From positions 4,712,001-4,776,000 of the forward strand of contig NZ_CP101137.1 in the NCBI RefSeq assembly GCF_028473745.1: a stretch of DNA of 64,000 bases, given 5' to 3'. Shown one piece after another: positions 34,169 to 42,502 of this stretch. The notes below the pieces were generated by a model. It made no database searches, was not told where the DNA came from, and worked only from the letters and a program-made list of their open reading frames with translations. Position 1 is the stretch's first letter; the number at the start of each line of letters is the position of its first letter. This DNA comes from Streptomyces sp. M92. Lineage in GTDB: Bacteria; Actinomycetota; Actinomycetes; Streptomycetales; Streptomycetaceae. Made by a program: the position numbers and the translations under genes.

Positions 34169-35832
34169 ACGCGCTCGTCCCCCTCCCCGTCCTGCTGCCC
34201 CTGTGCGTCACCGGCCTGAAGCTGGCCATCGGACCCCGGCTCCAGCGGTTCCAGCGCTTCATCACCCTCGCCGTGCTCGCCGCGGTCCTCGTGCTCTCCG
34301 TGATCCTCATGGTGGCCGCCGACCGCCACGGCCCGCTCAGCGTGCACCTCGGCGACTTCGCGCCGCCCATCGGCATCACCCTCGTCGCCGACCGGCTCGC
34401 GGGCCTGATGCTCACCGTGTCCAGCGCCGTCACCCTGCTCGTCAACCTGTACTCGCTCGGCCAGGGCATGGCCGACCGCGACGACCAGACACCGGTCGGC
34501 GTCTTCCACCCCGCCTACCTCATCCTCGTGGCCGGCGTCTCCTGCACCTTCCTCGCCGGGGACCTCGTCAACCTCTACGTCAGCTTCGAGATCATGCTCG
34601 TCGCGAGCTTCGTCCTGCTCACCATCGGCGGCACCGCGACCCGCATCCGCGCCGGGTCGACGTACGTGATCATCTCGCTGTTCTCCTCGGTGCTCTTCCT
34701 CGTCGCGATCGCCATGACGTACTCGGTCGCGGGGACCGTGAACTTCGCCCAGCTCGCGGGACGGCTGCAGGAGGTGCCGGCCGGGGCGCGCACCCTGCTG
34801 GAGGCCATGCTGCTGACGGTCTTCGCCATCAAGGCGGCGGTGTTCCCGCTCGCGGCCTGGCTGCCCGACTCCTACCCGACCGCCCCCGCGCCGGTCACCG
34901 CGGTCTTCGCCGGTCTGCTGACCAAGGTCGGCGTGTACTCGATGCTGCGCACCCAGACCCTGCTCTTCCCCGGCCACCGCCTCGGCGACGTGCTGATGCT
35001 CGCCGCCCTCGCCTCCATGGTCGTCGGCATCCTCGGCGCGGTCGCCCAGACCGACCTGAAACGGGTGCTGTCCTTCACCCTCATCAGCCACATCGGCTAC
35101 ATGGTGTTCGGCATCGCGCTCGCCGGGCGGGGCTCGATCAGCGGCGCGATCGTGTACGTGGCCCACCACATCACCGTGCAGACCACCCTCTTCCTCGTCG
35201 CCGGGCTCGTCGAACGGCGCGACGGCACCACGGAACTCACCCGGCTCGGCGGCCTGGCCAAGTCCGCGCCACTGCTCGCCGTGCTGTTCTTCGTGCCCGC
35301 CATGAACCTCGGGGGCATCCCGCCGCTCTCCGGGTTCATCGGCAAGCTCGGCCTGATGCGGGCGGGCGTCGACGACGGCGGCGGCTGGGCCTGGGCGCTG
35401 GTCGCCGCGTCCGCCGCCACCAGCCTGCTCACCCTCTACGTGATGGCGAAGGTCTGGAACCTCGCCTTCTGGCGCGACGCGCCGCCGGGGACCGAGGGCG
35501 AGGGCAGGGTGCTGGAGTCCGCCGAGGACGATCCGGGCGACGACAACAACGACGACAACGGCGACAACGGCGAGGACGAGGAGGCGAGGGCGACCGGGGC
35601 CGGGCGGAGCCTGCCGGTACCGGCGGGAGCCGTGGTCTCCGCCGGATTCCTGGGGCAGTCCATCACCACCACCAAGCGGCTGCCCTGGCCGATGCTGGTG
35701 GCGACCGGCGCCGCCGTCGCCCTCGGCCTGCTCTACACCGTGCTCGGCGGTCCCCTGACCACCTTCACCGACGCAGCCGCCGCCGAACTGCTCGCCCGCA
35801 CCCCCTACATCGAGGCGGTGCTCGGCCGATGA
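34165..35832 (+). CDS. mnhD: Mrp/Mnh antiporter subunit D
   Basis: 555 residues, NuoN/NuoM-like proton-channel subunit with about 14 helices (GDLVNLYVSFEIMLVASFVLL with the conserved Glu, IKAAVFPLAAWLPDSYPTAPAPVTAVFAGLLTKVGVYSMLR with the Lys). A very acidic insert, roughly residues 450-474 (Asp/Asn/Gly/Glu repeats), lies in a loop before the last helices. GTG start at 34165 behind GGAAGGAACCA. Overlaps both neighbours by 4 bases. Confidence 0.94.
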   Translation: MNALVPLPVLLPLCVTGLKLAIGPRLQRFQRFITLAVLAAVLVLSVILMVAADRHGPLSVHLGDFAPPIGITLVADRLAGLMLTVSSAVTLLVNLYSLGQGMADRDDQTPVGVFHPAYLILVAGVSCTFLAGDLVNLYVSFEIMLVASFVLLTIGGTATRIRAGSTYVIISLFSSVLFLVAIAMTYSVAGTVNFAQLAGRLQEVPAGARTLLEAMLLTVFAIKAAVFPLAAWLPDSYPTAPAPVTAVFAGLLTKVGVYSMLRTQTLLFPGHRLGDVLMLAALASMVVGILGAVAQTDLKRVLSFTLISHIGYMVFGIALAGRGSISGAIVYVAHHITVQTTLFLVAGLVERRDGTTELTRLGGLAKSAPLLAVLFFVPAMNLGGIPPLSGFIGKLGLMRAGVDDGGGWAWALVAASAATSLLTLYVMAKVWNLAFWRDAPPGTEGEGRVLESAEDDPGDDNNDDNGDNGEDEEARATGAGRSLPVPAGAVVSAGFLGQSITTTKRLPWPMLVATGAAVALGLLYTVLGGPLTTFTDAAAAELLARTPYIEAVLGR

Positions 35833-36428
35833 GCGACCTCTGGCGGGACCGTTCCCCCTACAGCTGGTCGTTCCGCATCGGCGGCGGCAGACGCATCCTC
35901 GACCTGCCGCTCGTCGCCTGGCTCACGGTCATCTGGATCCTGCTGTGGGGCACCCTGTCCTGGGCCAACCTCGTCAACGGCGTCATCGTCGCGGTGTCCC
36001 TGTGCCTGGCCTTCCCGCTGCCGGCCGTCGACCTCGGCCTGCGGCTGCGCCCGCTGGGCATCCTGCGGCTCGCGGCCTACCTGCTGTACGACATGTTCGC
36101 CTCCAGCGTCGCGGTCACCCGGCAGATCTTCGCCAAGGGCCCCTACCGCGCCGCGGTCGTCGCCGTGCCGCTGCGGGTGCGCAGCGACCTCATGCTCACC
36201 GCCACCACCGTCGCCGTCTCGAACGTGCCGGGCGGCTCCGTGATCGAGGTGCGCCGGTCGACGGCCACCCTGTTCCTGCACGTCCTCGACGCCGACGACC
36301 CCGGCGAGATCGAGCGGGCCCGGCGGCAGGTGTGGCGCGTGGAGGCACTCGTCGCCCGCGCCTTCGGCACCGTCGAGGACATCGCCCGCGCCGCCCGTCC
36401 CGTACCGGAAGGGAACCCTTCGCCGTGA
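35829..36428 (+). CDS. mnhE: Mrp/Mnh antiporter subunit E
   Basis: 199 residues from ATG 35829. Two N-terminal helices (LVAWLTVIWILLWGTLSWANLVNGVIVAVSLCLAF) are followed by the MNHE soluble domain with the signature TATTVAVSNVPGGSVIEV (usually TLTPGTV in relatives) and a C-terminal helix. Structural subunit at the interface of the complex. Overlaps mnhD (ATGA) and mnhF (GTGA). Confidence 0.93.
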   Translation: MSDLWRDRSPYSWSFRIGGGRRILDLPLVAWLTVIWILLWGTLSWANLVNGVIVAVSLCLAFPLPAVDLGLRLRPLGILRLAAYLLYDMFASSVAVTRQIFAKGPYRAAVVAVPLRVRSDLMLTATTVAVSNVPGGSVIEVRRSTATLFLHVLDADDPGEIERARRQVWRVEALVARAFGTVEDIARAARPVPEGNPSP

Positions 36429-36742
36429 CCACCCTGCACGACGTCGAGGAGGCCGTGCTGGTCGCCTCGCTGGTGATGATCCTCGTCGCGGGCGCCCTGC
36501 TGCTGTACCGCATCTGGTACGGCCCGTCGATGCTGGACCGCGCGGTCGCGCTGGACGTGGCGGCGGCGCTCATCATCGCCGGCATCGCCGTCAAGGCCGC
36601 CCACGACGGCGACTCCTTCTACTTCCCGGTGATGCTGGTGCTCGCCTTCCTCGGCTTCACGGGCTCGGTGGGCATCGCCCGGTTCATCGCCGTACGCGAC
36701 CGGCCAACGCGGCGGGCGGACGGCACGGAGGACCACCGGTGA
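36425..36742 (+). CDS. mnhF: Mrp/Mnh antiporter subunit F
   Basis: 105 residues, three helices. The typical MnhF core is RIWYGPSMLDRAVALDVAAALIIAGIAV (GPS..DR motif, with a membrane Asp likely in the ion path), and VMLVLAFLGFTGSVGIARF closes the protein. GTG 36425 overlaps the mnhE stop; the end overlaps mnhG. Confidence 0.94.
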   Translation: MTTLHDVEEAVLVASLVMILVAGALLLYRIWYGPSMLDRAVALDVAAALIIAGIAVKAAHDGDSFYFPVMLVLAFLGFTGSVGIARFIAVRDRPTRRADGTEDHR

Positions 36743-37104
36743 ACGCCTGGACCGAGGCCGCCGACCTGATCGGGGTCGTACTGCTCTTCCTCGGCTGCCT
36801 GCAGTGCCTGCTCGGAGTGATCGGGATGCTCCGCCTCCCCGACGTGCTCTCCCGCAGCCACGCCGCCACCAAACCGCAGACGCTCGGCATCCTCCTCGTC
36901 CTCGCCGGGGTGACGCTGCGGCTGCGGCACAGCATCGACATGGGCACCCTCGCGCTCATCGTCTTCTTCCAGTTCCTCACCAGCCCGGTCGCCTCCCACC
37001 TGGTGGCCCGATCCGCCTACCGCACCGGCCAGACCGGGTCCCGGGGCCTGCTCCGGGACGACCTGGACCCGCAGTTGAGCGACGGGGAGCAGCGAGGGGA
37101 GTAG
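36739..37104 (+). CDS. mnhG: Mrp/Mnh antiporter subunit G
   Basis: 121 residues with three helices and the MnhG/PhaG motif IGMLRLPDVLSRSHAATKPQTLGI. Last gene of the operon, GTG 36739 overlapping mnhF. Only 15 bp separate its stop from the convergent NUDIX-like gene, and I see no terminator. Confidence 0.94.
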   Translation: MNAWTEAADLIGVVLLFLGCLQCLLGVIGMLRLPDVLSRSHAATKPQTLGILLVLAGVTLRLRHSIDMGTLALIVFFQFLTSPVASHLVARSAYRTGQTGSRGLLRDDLDPQLSDGEQRGE

Positions 37105-37119
37105 CCCCGCCGCAGCCGT

Positions 37120-37656
37120 TCAGACCACGCAGCCCGCGTGCGCCAGCGCCTGCTTCAGCAGCACCCCGTGCCCGCCCGGCATCTCGCTCTGCACCGCCTC
37201 GGACAGCGCCTCGCGCGGATCGAACCAGACCAGGTCCAGCGCGTCCTGCCGGGGCCGGCAGTCGCCGGCGACGGGCACGACGTAGGCAAGGGACACGGCG
37301 TGCTGCCGGGGGTCGTGGTACGGCGTCACCCCGTGCGTGGGGAAGTATTCGGCCACCGTGAACGGCTGGAGCGAGGCGGGCACCCGCGGCAGCGCCACCG
37401 GGCCGAGGTCCTTCTCCAGGTGACGCAGCAGGGCGTCCCGGACCCGCTCGTGGTGCAGGACCCGCCCGGAGACCAGCGTCCGGCTGACCGTCCCGTCGGG
37501 GCCGATGCGCAGGAGCAGGCCCACGCTGGTGACTTCGCCGCTGTCGTCGACGCGCACGGGCACCGCCTCGACGTACAGGATCGGCATGCGGGCGCGTGCC
37601 ATCTCCAGTTCGTCGGTCGTCAGCCAGCCCGGCGTGGTCTCGGTCATGTCAGACAT
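37120..37656 (-). CDS. NUDIX-like protein (DUF4916 type)
   Basis: 178 residues. From memory the sequence matches a conserved Streptomyces NUDIX-fold family (DUF4916): RARMPILYVEAVPVRVDDSGEVTSVGLLLR, SRTLVSGRVLHHERVRDALLRHLEKDLGP, VSLAYVVPVAGDCRPRQDALDLVWFDP. The canonical GX5EX7REUXEEXGU box is not intact, so catalysis is doubtful. Start ATG 37656 is supported by a TATGAT (37663-37668) six bases upstream, a leaderless arrangement; the later ATG 37647 also lacks a ribosome binding site. Confidence 0.75.
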   Translation of the reverse strand: MSDMTETTPGWLTTDELEMARARMPILYVEAVPVRVDDSGEVTSVGLLLRIGPDGTVSRTLVSGRVLHHERVRDALLRHLEKDLGPVALPRVPASLQPFTVAEYFPTHGVTPYHDPRQHAVSLAYVVPVAGDCRPRQDALDLVWFDPREALSEAVQSEMPGGHGVLLKQALAHAGCVV

Positions 37657-37727
37657 CGCTTGATCATACTTTCAGCCGTTCCTGCTTCCCGGGCGGCGCT
37701 CCGGGACTGTGATGGGCGCCACGCCGC

Positions 37728-38930
37728 TCAGCCGTCGTCCGGGGCCTCGTCGCCCGGAGCCTTTCCGCCCGGAGCCTCGTCGTCCGGTGCTTCTTCGCGC
37801 GGGCCGCCCGGCAGCCCGTAGACCCGGCGCGCGTTGTCGCGCCCCGCCCAGCGGGCGATGCGCAGCGCGTCCGGCAGGGCCATCTCGTCGGCGGCCACCC
37901 GCTCCCCGAGCAGCCTGCCCAGCCCTCGCCGGAAGGCCAGCGCCCCCAGGTGGTGGAATTCGGCCACCCCGTAGGCGTCGGAGCTGTACAGCAGCTTGCG
38001 GAACGGTGTGATCTCCAGCGCCTCCGCGAGGATCGCGCCCGCCCGGGCGGGACCGACGTGGTGCAGGGTGAGGCCCACGTCGACGTGGACCCGTTCGAAG
38101 ACCGCCGACAGATAGGCCGCCTGGCGCTGGTAGGGCCAGCAGTGCAGCAGCAGGACCGGGATCGTGCCGGCGGTCAGGTGCAGCCAGTCGGTCAGGTGGG
38201 TGGGGTCCACGCGGTGCATGCGGATGTCGCTGTCGCCGAACCCGGTGTGCAGTTGCAGAGGGCGCCCGAGGTCGACCGCGGTCCACAGCAGGTGCCGTAC
38301 GAGCACCGGGTCGTCGAGCCGGCCGCCGCGGGCCAGCCAGTGCCGGGCGGCCTCGGTGACCTCCGCCGGCGAGGGACACGCCGGGTCCAGGTCGAAGCCG
38401 GTGCGGTAGGCCGCCACCGACTTGACACCCACCACGCCCGGCCGCCGTACCGCCTCCCAGGCCGCCGCCCGGAACGCCGCCGCGTACGCGTCCGGTTCGA
38501 CGCCCCGGGCCGCCACCGCCTCCGCGACGCACTCCAGCCGCACCACCTCGTACGCCACCGCGCCCGCGGCACCGGCCAGTTCCTCCGGTGTCGTCACCGG
38601 GTCCGGGGCGAACCCGGTGTCCAAGCAGAACACCCCGGTGCCCGCCGCGCGCAGGAACCGCCGGTTGACCTCCTCGGCGCCCAGTTCGGCCCGCCGGGCC
38701 AGGTACACGTCGGCGGGCGCGTGGCGCGGCAGGTCCAGCAGGGGAGCGCAGTGGCGGCGGACGGCCAGGCCGACGGGGCTGTCGAAGGGGGAGACGCCGG
38801 GCCACGCCTCGCCCTCGGTGAGCAGGGACTCGAAGCCCGCCCGGTCCAGGTCGTGGGTGACCGCGCCGTGGCAGTGGTGGTCGACCAGTTCCAGCACGGC
38901 GAGCCGCTCCTCCACGGGGCCGGCCGCCAC
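37728..38930 (-). CDS. Amidohydrolase (FluG N-terminal-like)
   Basis: 400 residues of the amidohydrolase_2/TIM-barrel family. DHHCHGAV near the N-terminus supplies the first metal His pair, LQLHTGFGDSDIRMHRVDPTHL the central His, and LLHCWPYQRQAAYL and LLYSSDAYGVAEFHHLGAL the later metal/active-site residues. The last about 30 residues are a low-complexity Glu/Asp/Ala/Pro/Gly tail made of near-repeats (APDDEAPGGKAPGDEAPDDG). GTG 38930 is 1 bp from the stop of the glutamine-synthetase-like gene, so the two are co-expressed. FluG proteins fuse these two domains; here they are separate genes. Confidence 0.85.
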   Translation of the reverse strand: MAAGPVEERLAVLELVDHHCHGAVTHDLDRAGFESLLTEGEAWPGVSPFDSPVGLAVRRHCAPLLDLPRHAPADVYLARRAELGAEEVNRRFLRAAGTGVFCLDTGFAPDPVTTPEELAGAAGAVAYEVVRLECVAEAVAARGVEPDAYAAAFRAAAWEAVRRPGVVGVKSVAAYRTGFDLDPACPSPAEVTEAARHWLARGGRLDDPVLVRHLLWTAVDLGRPLQLHTGFGDSDIRMHRVDPTHLTDWLHLTAGTIPVLLLHCWPYQRQAAYLSAVFERVHVDVGLTLHHVGPARAGAILAEALEITPFRKLLYSSDAYGVAEFHHLGALAFRRGLGRLLGERVAADEMALPDALRIARWAGRDNARRVYGLPGGPREEAPDDEAPGGKAPGDEAPDDG

Positions 38931-38931
38931 G

Positions 38932-40332
38932 TCAGTACATCCAGCGGTAGGCCGCCGCCACCCGGTCGTCGTCGAGCCCGTCGACCGCGTCGATCTCCCC
39001 CCGTCGCACCGCGATCACGGCGTCGGCCAGGACGGGCCCCAGCGCGGCCCGGAGCACACCGTCCGCGCGGAACGCCCCGACCGACTCCGCCAGGGACACC
39101 GGCAGCCGGCGCACCCCCCGGGCCGCGGCGTCGGCGGCGTCGAGCCGGGCCGGGTCGCCCCTGGTCTCCTCGGGCAGCGGCGTGGACGACGCGAGCCCGT
39201 CCAGCCCGGCGGCGATCACCGAGGCGAGCGCGAGGTAGGGGTTGGCGGCCAGGTCGACCGGTTTGACCTCCAGGTTCGCCGCCCGGTCACGCACGCCGGT
39301 GGTGCCGGTGACGACCCGCAGGGCGGCCTCGCGGGTCTCCCGGCCCCAGGCGGTGAACACCCCCGCCCACTGCGAGGGACGCAGCCGCAGGTGACTGGCC
39401 GGGCTCGGCGCGGTCATCGCGGTCAGCGCCGGGAGATGGTCCAGCACCCCGGCCACGAAGGACTCGGCCTCGGCCGTCATCCCGTACCGGCCCGGACCGC
39501 CCGCGTGCAGGTTCCGCCCGTCGCGCCAGGCGGAGAGGTGGAGGTGCCCGCCGTTGCCGCCGCCCTGGCCGAGGACCGCCGGGGCGAAGGAGACCCGCAG
39601 CCCGTGCCGCCGGGACACGGCCCGGATCGTCTGCCGCACCAGCACGCTGCGGTCGGCCGCCGCCACCGGGTCGAGGGCACCGACCGAGACCTCGAACTGC
39701 CCCGCCGCGTACTCGGGATGCAGCTGCTCCACGTCCACGCCCTGCGCCGCGAGCGCCGCCAGCAGGTCGGCGGCGCAGTCGCTCAGCTCGACCTGCCGGA
39801 CGGCGCCGTACGCCGGTCCGGACACCGCCGGGACGAAGTCGTCACCGGGTGTGTCACCCCGGCCCACGGCCCACTCGATCTCGACGGCGGCCTTGAACGA
39901 GAGCCCGTACGACCGGGCGGCCTCGGCGACGATCCGGCGCAGCACGGTGCGTCCGCAGGCCGGGTGCGGCTCGCCCTCCTGTGTGATCCGGTCGACCGGC
40001 GCCCACGCCCAGCCGGGCTGCGCGGACAGTACGGTCAGCCGGTCGAGGTCGGGGTGGAGGCGCAGGTCGCCGTCGGGGGAGCCGAGGACGTCCGTGGTGA
40101 CGATCGCGTCGTTCGCCAGGAACGTGTCGAACACCGGGGACATGCCGACGCCCCAGGCCGCGGCCGCGGCGAGCTTCGCGGTGGGCACGGTCTTCACCCG
40201 GCCGATGCCCGCCGTGTCGACGTACGCCAGCACCACCCCGTGCACGTCCTGCCCGGTCAGCTCCGCGCTCAGCGCGGTGGCCCGCTCGACCTCACCCGGA
40301 CGCCCGCCGGGAACGGGGCCGCCATCGATCAC
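38932..40332 (-). CDS. glnA3: Glutamine-synthetase-like gamma-glutamyl ligase (GlnA3-like)
   Basis: 466 residues from GTG 40332, with AAGGAG 8 bases upstream. Type I glutamine synthetase fold: AAVEIEWAVG (metal Glu), LHPEYAAGQFEVSVGALDP, GGGNGGHLHLS (metal His), RLRPSQWAGVFTAWGRETREAALRVV (ATP/Arg region) and ANLEVKPVDLAANPYLALASVIAAGLDG. It departs from true GlnA in several positions. By length, the paired amidohydrolase and the nearby inositol locus I equate it (from memory of S. coelicolor SCO6962) with GlnA3, which glutamylates polyamines for their catabolism. The exact amine is not proven by sequence. Confidence 0.7.
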   Translation of the reverse strand: MIDGGPVPGGRPGEVERATALSAELTGQDVHGVVLAYVDTAGIGRVKTVPTAKLAAAAAWGVGMSPVFDTFLANDAIVTTDVLGSPDGDLRLHPDLDRLTVLSAQPGWAWAPVDRITQEGEPHPACGRTVLRRIVAEAARSYGLSFKAAVEIEWAVGRGDTPGDDFVPAVSGPAYGAVRQVELSDCAADLLAALAAQGVDVEQLHPEYAAGQFEVSVGALDPVAAADRSVLVRQTIRAVSRRHGLRVSFAPAVLGQGGGNGGHLHLSAWRDGRNLHAGGPGRYGMTAEAESFVAGVLDHLPALTAMTAPSPASHLRLRPSQWAGVFTAWGRETREAALRVVTGTTGVRDRAANLEVKPVDLAANPYLALASVIAAGLDGLASSTPLPEETRGDPARLDAADAAARGVRRLPVSLAESVGAFRADGVLRAALGPVLADAVIAVRRGEIDAVDGLDDDRVAAAYRWMY

Positions 40333-40433
40333 GTCTCGGCTCCTTCGCGCGTGCGCCGTCCGCCGCGCACCATTGTGCCGTCCGGTGATCACCCTGTCCG
40401 GGTTTCGCCGCAGATGCCGTAAGTGCTCGCGGG

Positions 40434-41294
40434 TCAGTCCAGGTCGGTGGGTTGCGGGGACGGCGTCCCGCCGTCCAGGACGGTCTTCAGCCGCTCGGTG
40501 CCCTGGCGCGCGCCCTGCTCGACGTAGGAGAGCTCGCCGCCGTCCAGGCCGCCGCCCGTGACGGTGAGGGCGGAACCGCCGACGCGTACGGCGGCGATGT
40601 CGAGGGTGAGCGTGGCCGGGTTGCCGGCGGCGGGACCCCGCACGGTCACGTGCAGCCCCTCGCGTGCGTCGCCCAGGTCGGGCACCGAGGCCTCGGTCAC
40701 CTGGACGGTGCGCTTCTCACCCGTCTCGCCGGTCGCCGTGAACTGGTCGCAGTCGACCGGCAGGGAGTCCATCCACTTCAGGGCGTCGTCCAGGGCCGCC
40801 CGGTCGTACGCGGCGACCTGCTCCAGCAGCCGGGAGTCGCCCTGTTCGAAGCCGGTGAGCGCCGAAGCGCCCGACGGCTTGCCCAGCAGGTCCTGGCTGT
40901 AGAGGCGGTCGAGTAGCCGCTGGCACTCGGCGGCGTCGGTCCTGGCGGTGAGGAAGTCGGAGACGTCGACCTCGCCGACGAGCAGGGTCTCGCGCCACTT
41001 CTCGGCGTCGGCGACCTGGTTCCAGTCGCCCTCCAGATCGGCCTCGGTGAGCAGCGCCGCCTTGGCACCGGACTCCGTGAGGGTGGAGGGGGAGGCGCTG
41101 GGGGAGGGGTTGCGGGAGTTGGTCGGGGGCTGCTTCGCCACGTCCTCCTCGGCGGCGCGGGCCTGCTCGGCGGCGGTGTCCGCGGCCGCCGTCGAACCAC
41201 CGCCGCCGTCCGAGCAGGCCGCGGTGGTGAGCAGTGCGCCCACCGCGAGGGCGGAGGCCACGAGACGGAGAGGGGGGACGGGACGACGGCTCAT
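40434..41294 (-). CDS. Putative lipoprotein of unknown function
   Basis: 286 residues from ATG 41294, with AGGAGGCAC upstream. Lipoprotein signal with lipobox LTTAAC (Cys about 27), then a Ser/Pro/Asn linker and a domain of about 210 residues with TEADLEGDWNQVADAEKWRET. This resembles the sensor-like or PknH-type extracytoplasmic domain found in actinobacterial lipoproteins (inferred). Monocistronic and minus strand. Function unknown. Confidence 0.82.
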   Translation of the reverse strand: MSRRPVPPLRLVASALAVGALLTTAACSDGGGGSTAAADTAAEQARAAEEDVAKQPPTNSRNPSPSASPSTLTESGAKAALLTEADLEGDWNQVADAEKWRETLLVGEVDVSDFLTARTDAAECQRLLDRLYSQDLLGKPSGASALTGFEQGDSRLLEQVAAYDRAALDDALKWMDSLPVDCDQFTATGETGEKRTVQVTEASVPDLGDAREGLHVTVRGPAAGNPATLTLDIAAVRVGGSALTVTGGGLDGGELSYVEQGARQGTERLKTVLDGGTPSPQPTDLD

Positions 41295-41395
41295 CGCGGG
41301 TGCCTCCTGGGACGTTGCACGGTGTCCTCAGGGCATCACCGCCCCCGTCGTGCCACCAGCGCACGCGGGTGTTCGGGTGACCCGGCGCCGGCCGG

Positions 41396-42046
41396 TCAGC
41401 CGACGCGGTCGAGGGTGTCCTCGGCGACGTCCTTGTCCACCGAGGCCCGCACCAGCGCCGCCGCGAGGACCGCGGGTTCCGTCTCGCCGGCCAGGTCCAG
41501 CAGCCGGTCGGGGTCCTTCGGCAGCCCCAGGCGCTCCGCGCCCTGAAGGGCCTTGCGGTCCAGGTAGGGCGCCGCCTCGGGCCAGACCCGCTGGGCCTCG
41601 CGCAGGAAGATGTCCGCGCCGGTCGGTCCCACCCCGGGGAACTCCTGGAGCAGCCGTCGCGCCTCGCGGACCTCGCCGTCCGCCTCCTCCCGCAGTCGGC
41701 GCAGGTCCCCGCCCCACCGCTCGGTCAGCAGTTCCGCGGCCTCGCCGAGCTGCGTGGCGGTGCGCTCGTCGTAACGCCGGTAGCCGCCCCGGCCGAGCGC
41801 GTCCACCCGTTCCTGCCAGTCGGCGCCGGCCATGCGGCGGGGGTCGCTCAGCCCGGCTTCCTGGAGGGCGCGGGCGGTGGCCACGGCGACCGAGCCGCGG
41901 ATGCGGGCGCTGAGCAGGTGGGCGAGGACCAGCAGCCGGTACAGCGGCTGCGGGGTGTCCTTCAGCGAGATTCCCGCCTCCTCCGCGTACGTCTGCCCGT
42001 GCGCGTCGACCAGTTCCCGTACGACGCGTTCCTGGTCCCGGCCCAC
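41396..42046 (-). CDS. HhH-GPD (endonuclease III-like) protein lacking catalytic Lys and Fe-S Cys
   Basis: 216 residues, GTG 42046. The helix-hairpin-helix is FPGVGPTGADIF (canonical LPGVGRKTAN), so the catalytic lysine position is Thr. The conserved Asp may be that of YLDRKAL. The protein contains no cysteine, so it cannot hold the C-terminal 4Fe-4S cluster of EndoIII. Probably a divergent DNA glycosylase or a non-catalytic DNA-binding relative. Directly downstream of the DUF3140 gene in one operon. Confidence 0.75.
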   Translation of the reverse strand: MGRDQERVVRELVDAHGQTYAEEAGISLKDTPQPLYRLLVLAHLLSARIRGSVAVATARALQEAGLSDPRRMAGADWQERVDALGRGGYRRYDERTATQLGEAAELLTERWGGDLRRLREEADGEVREARRLLQEFPGVGPTGADIFLREAQRVWPEAAPYLDRKALQGAERLGLPKDPDRLLDLAGETEPAVLAAALVRASVDKDVAEDTLDRVG

Positions 42047-42048
42047 GG

Positions 42049-42381
42049 CTACGGCTTCAGGGGGTCGTGCCCGACCGTCATGAGGCGGTGCCTGAGGCGG
42101 CTGTCGTCGGCCTGCGGCTCGTTCTCCAGGTCGGTCTGCGACGTCACGGTGTCCACCACCTTGCGCATCGCGCGCAGATCGTCCTCGGTCAGGTCCGTGC
42201 GCCGTTTCTGCAGGATCGCCAGCACGTGCTGCCCGAGCGGCGGCCCGGCGTCGTCCGGCAGCGGCTCGGTCAGCTCGCCGGAGTCACGCACCCGGAGCCA
42301 GTCCGCGAGCTCCGCGGAGGTCATGTTCACCACGCGGTGGAAGTCTTCCCACAGCGCGTCGAGTTCGAGGGCGTCGGCCAT
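42049..42381 (-). CDS. DUF3140 protein
   Basis: 110 residues from ATG 42381, with GGAGGGG upstream. Contains LWEDFHRVVNMTSAELADWLRV and DDLRAMRKVVDTVTSQ, characteristic of DUF3140 (from memory), a small soluble family often near DNA-related genes. It ends 2 bp before the HhH gene, so the pair is translationally coupled. Function unknown. Confidence 0.8.
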   Translation of the reverse strand: MADALELDALWEDFHRVVNMTSAELADWLRVRDSGELTEPLPDDAGPPLGQHVLAILQKRRTDLTEDDLRAMRKVVDTVTSQTDLENEPQADDSRLRHRLMTVGHDPLKP

Positions 42382-42502
42382 GAGGTGCCCCTCCGTCGGT
42401 CGTGGTGCCTGCGTACGCGGCGCGGGTGCCCATCGGGCAACGGGGCAAACGCCCCGGTGGGCAGCTTGCGGCGCCCCCCGGCCCCCTCGGCCGCCCGGCC
42501 GC

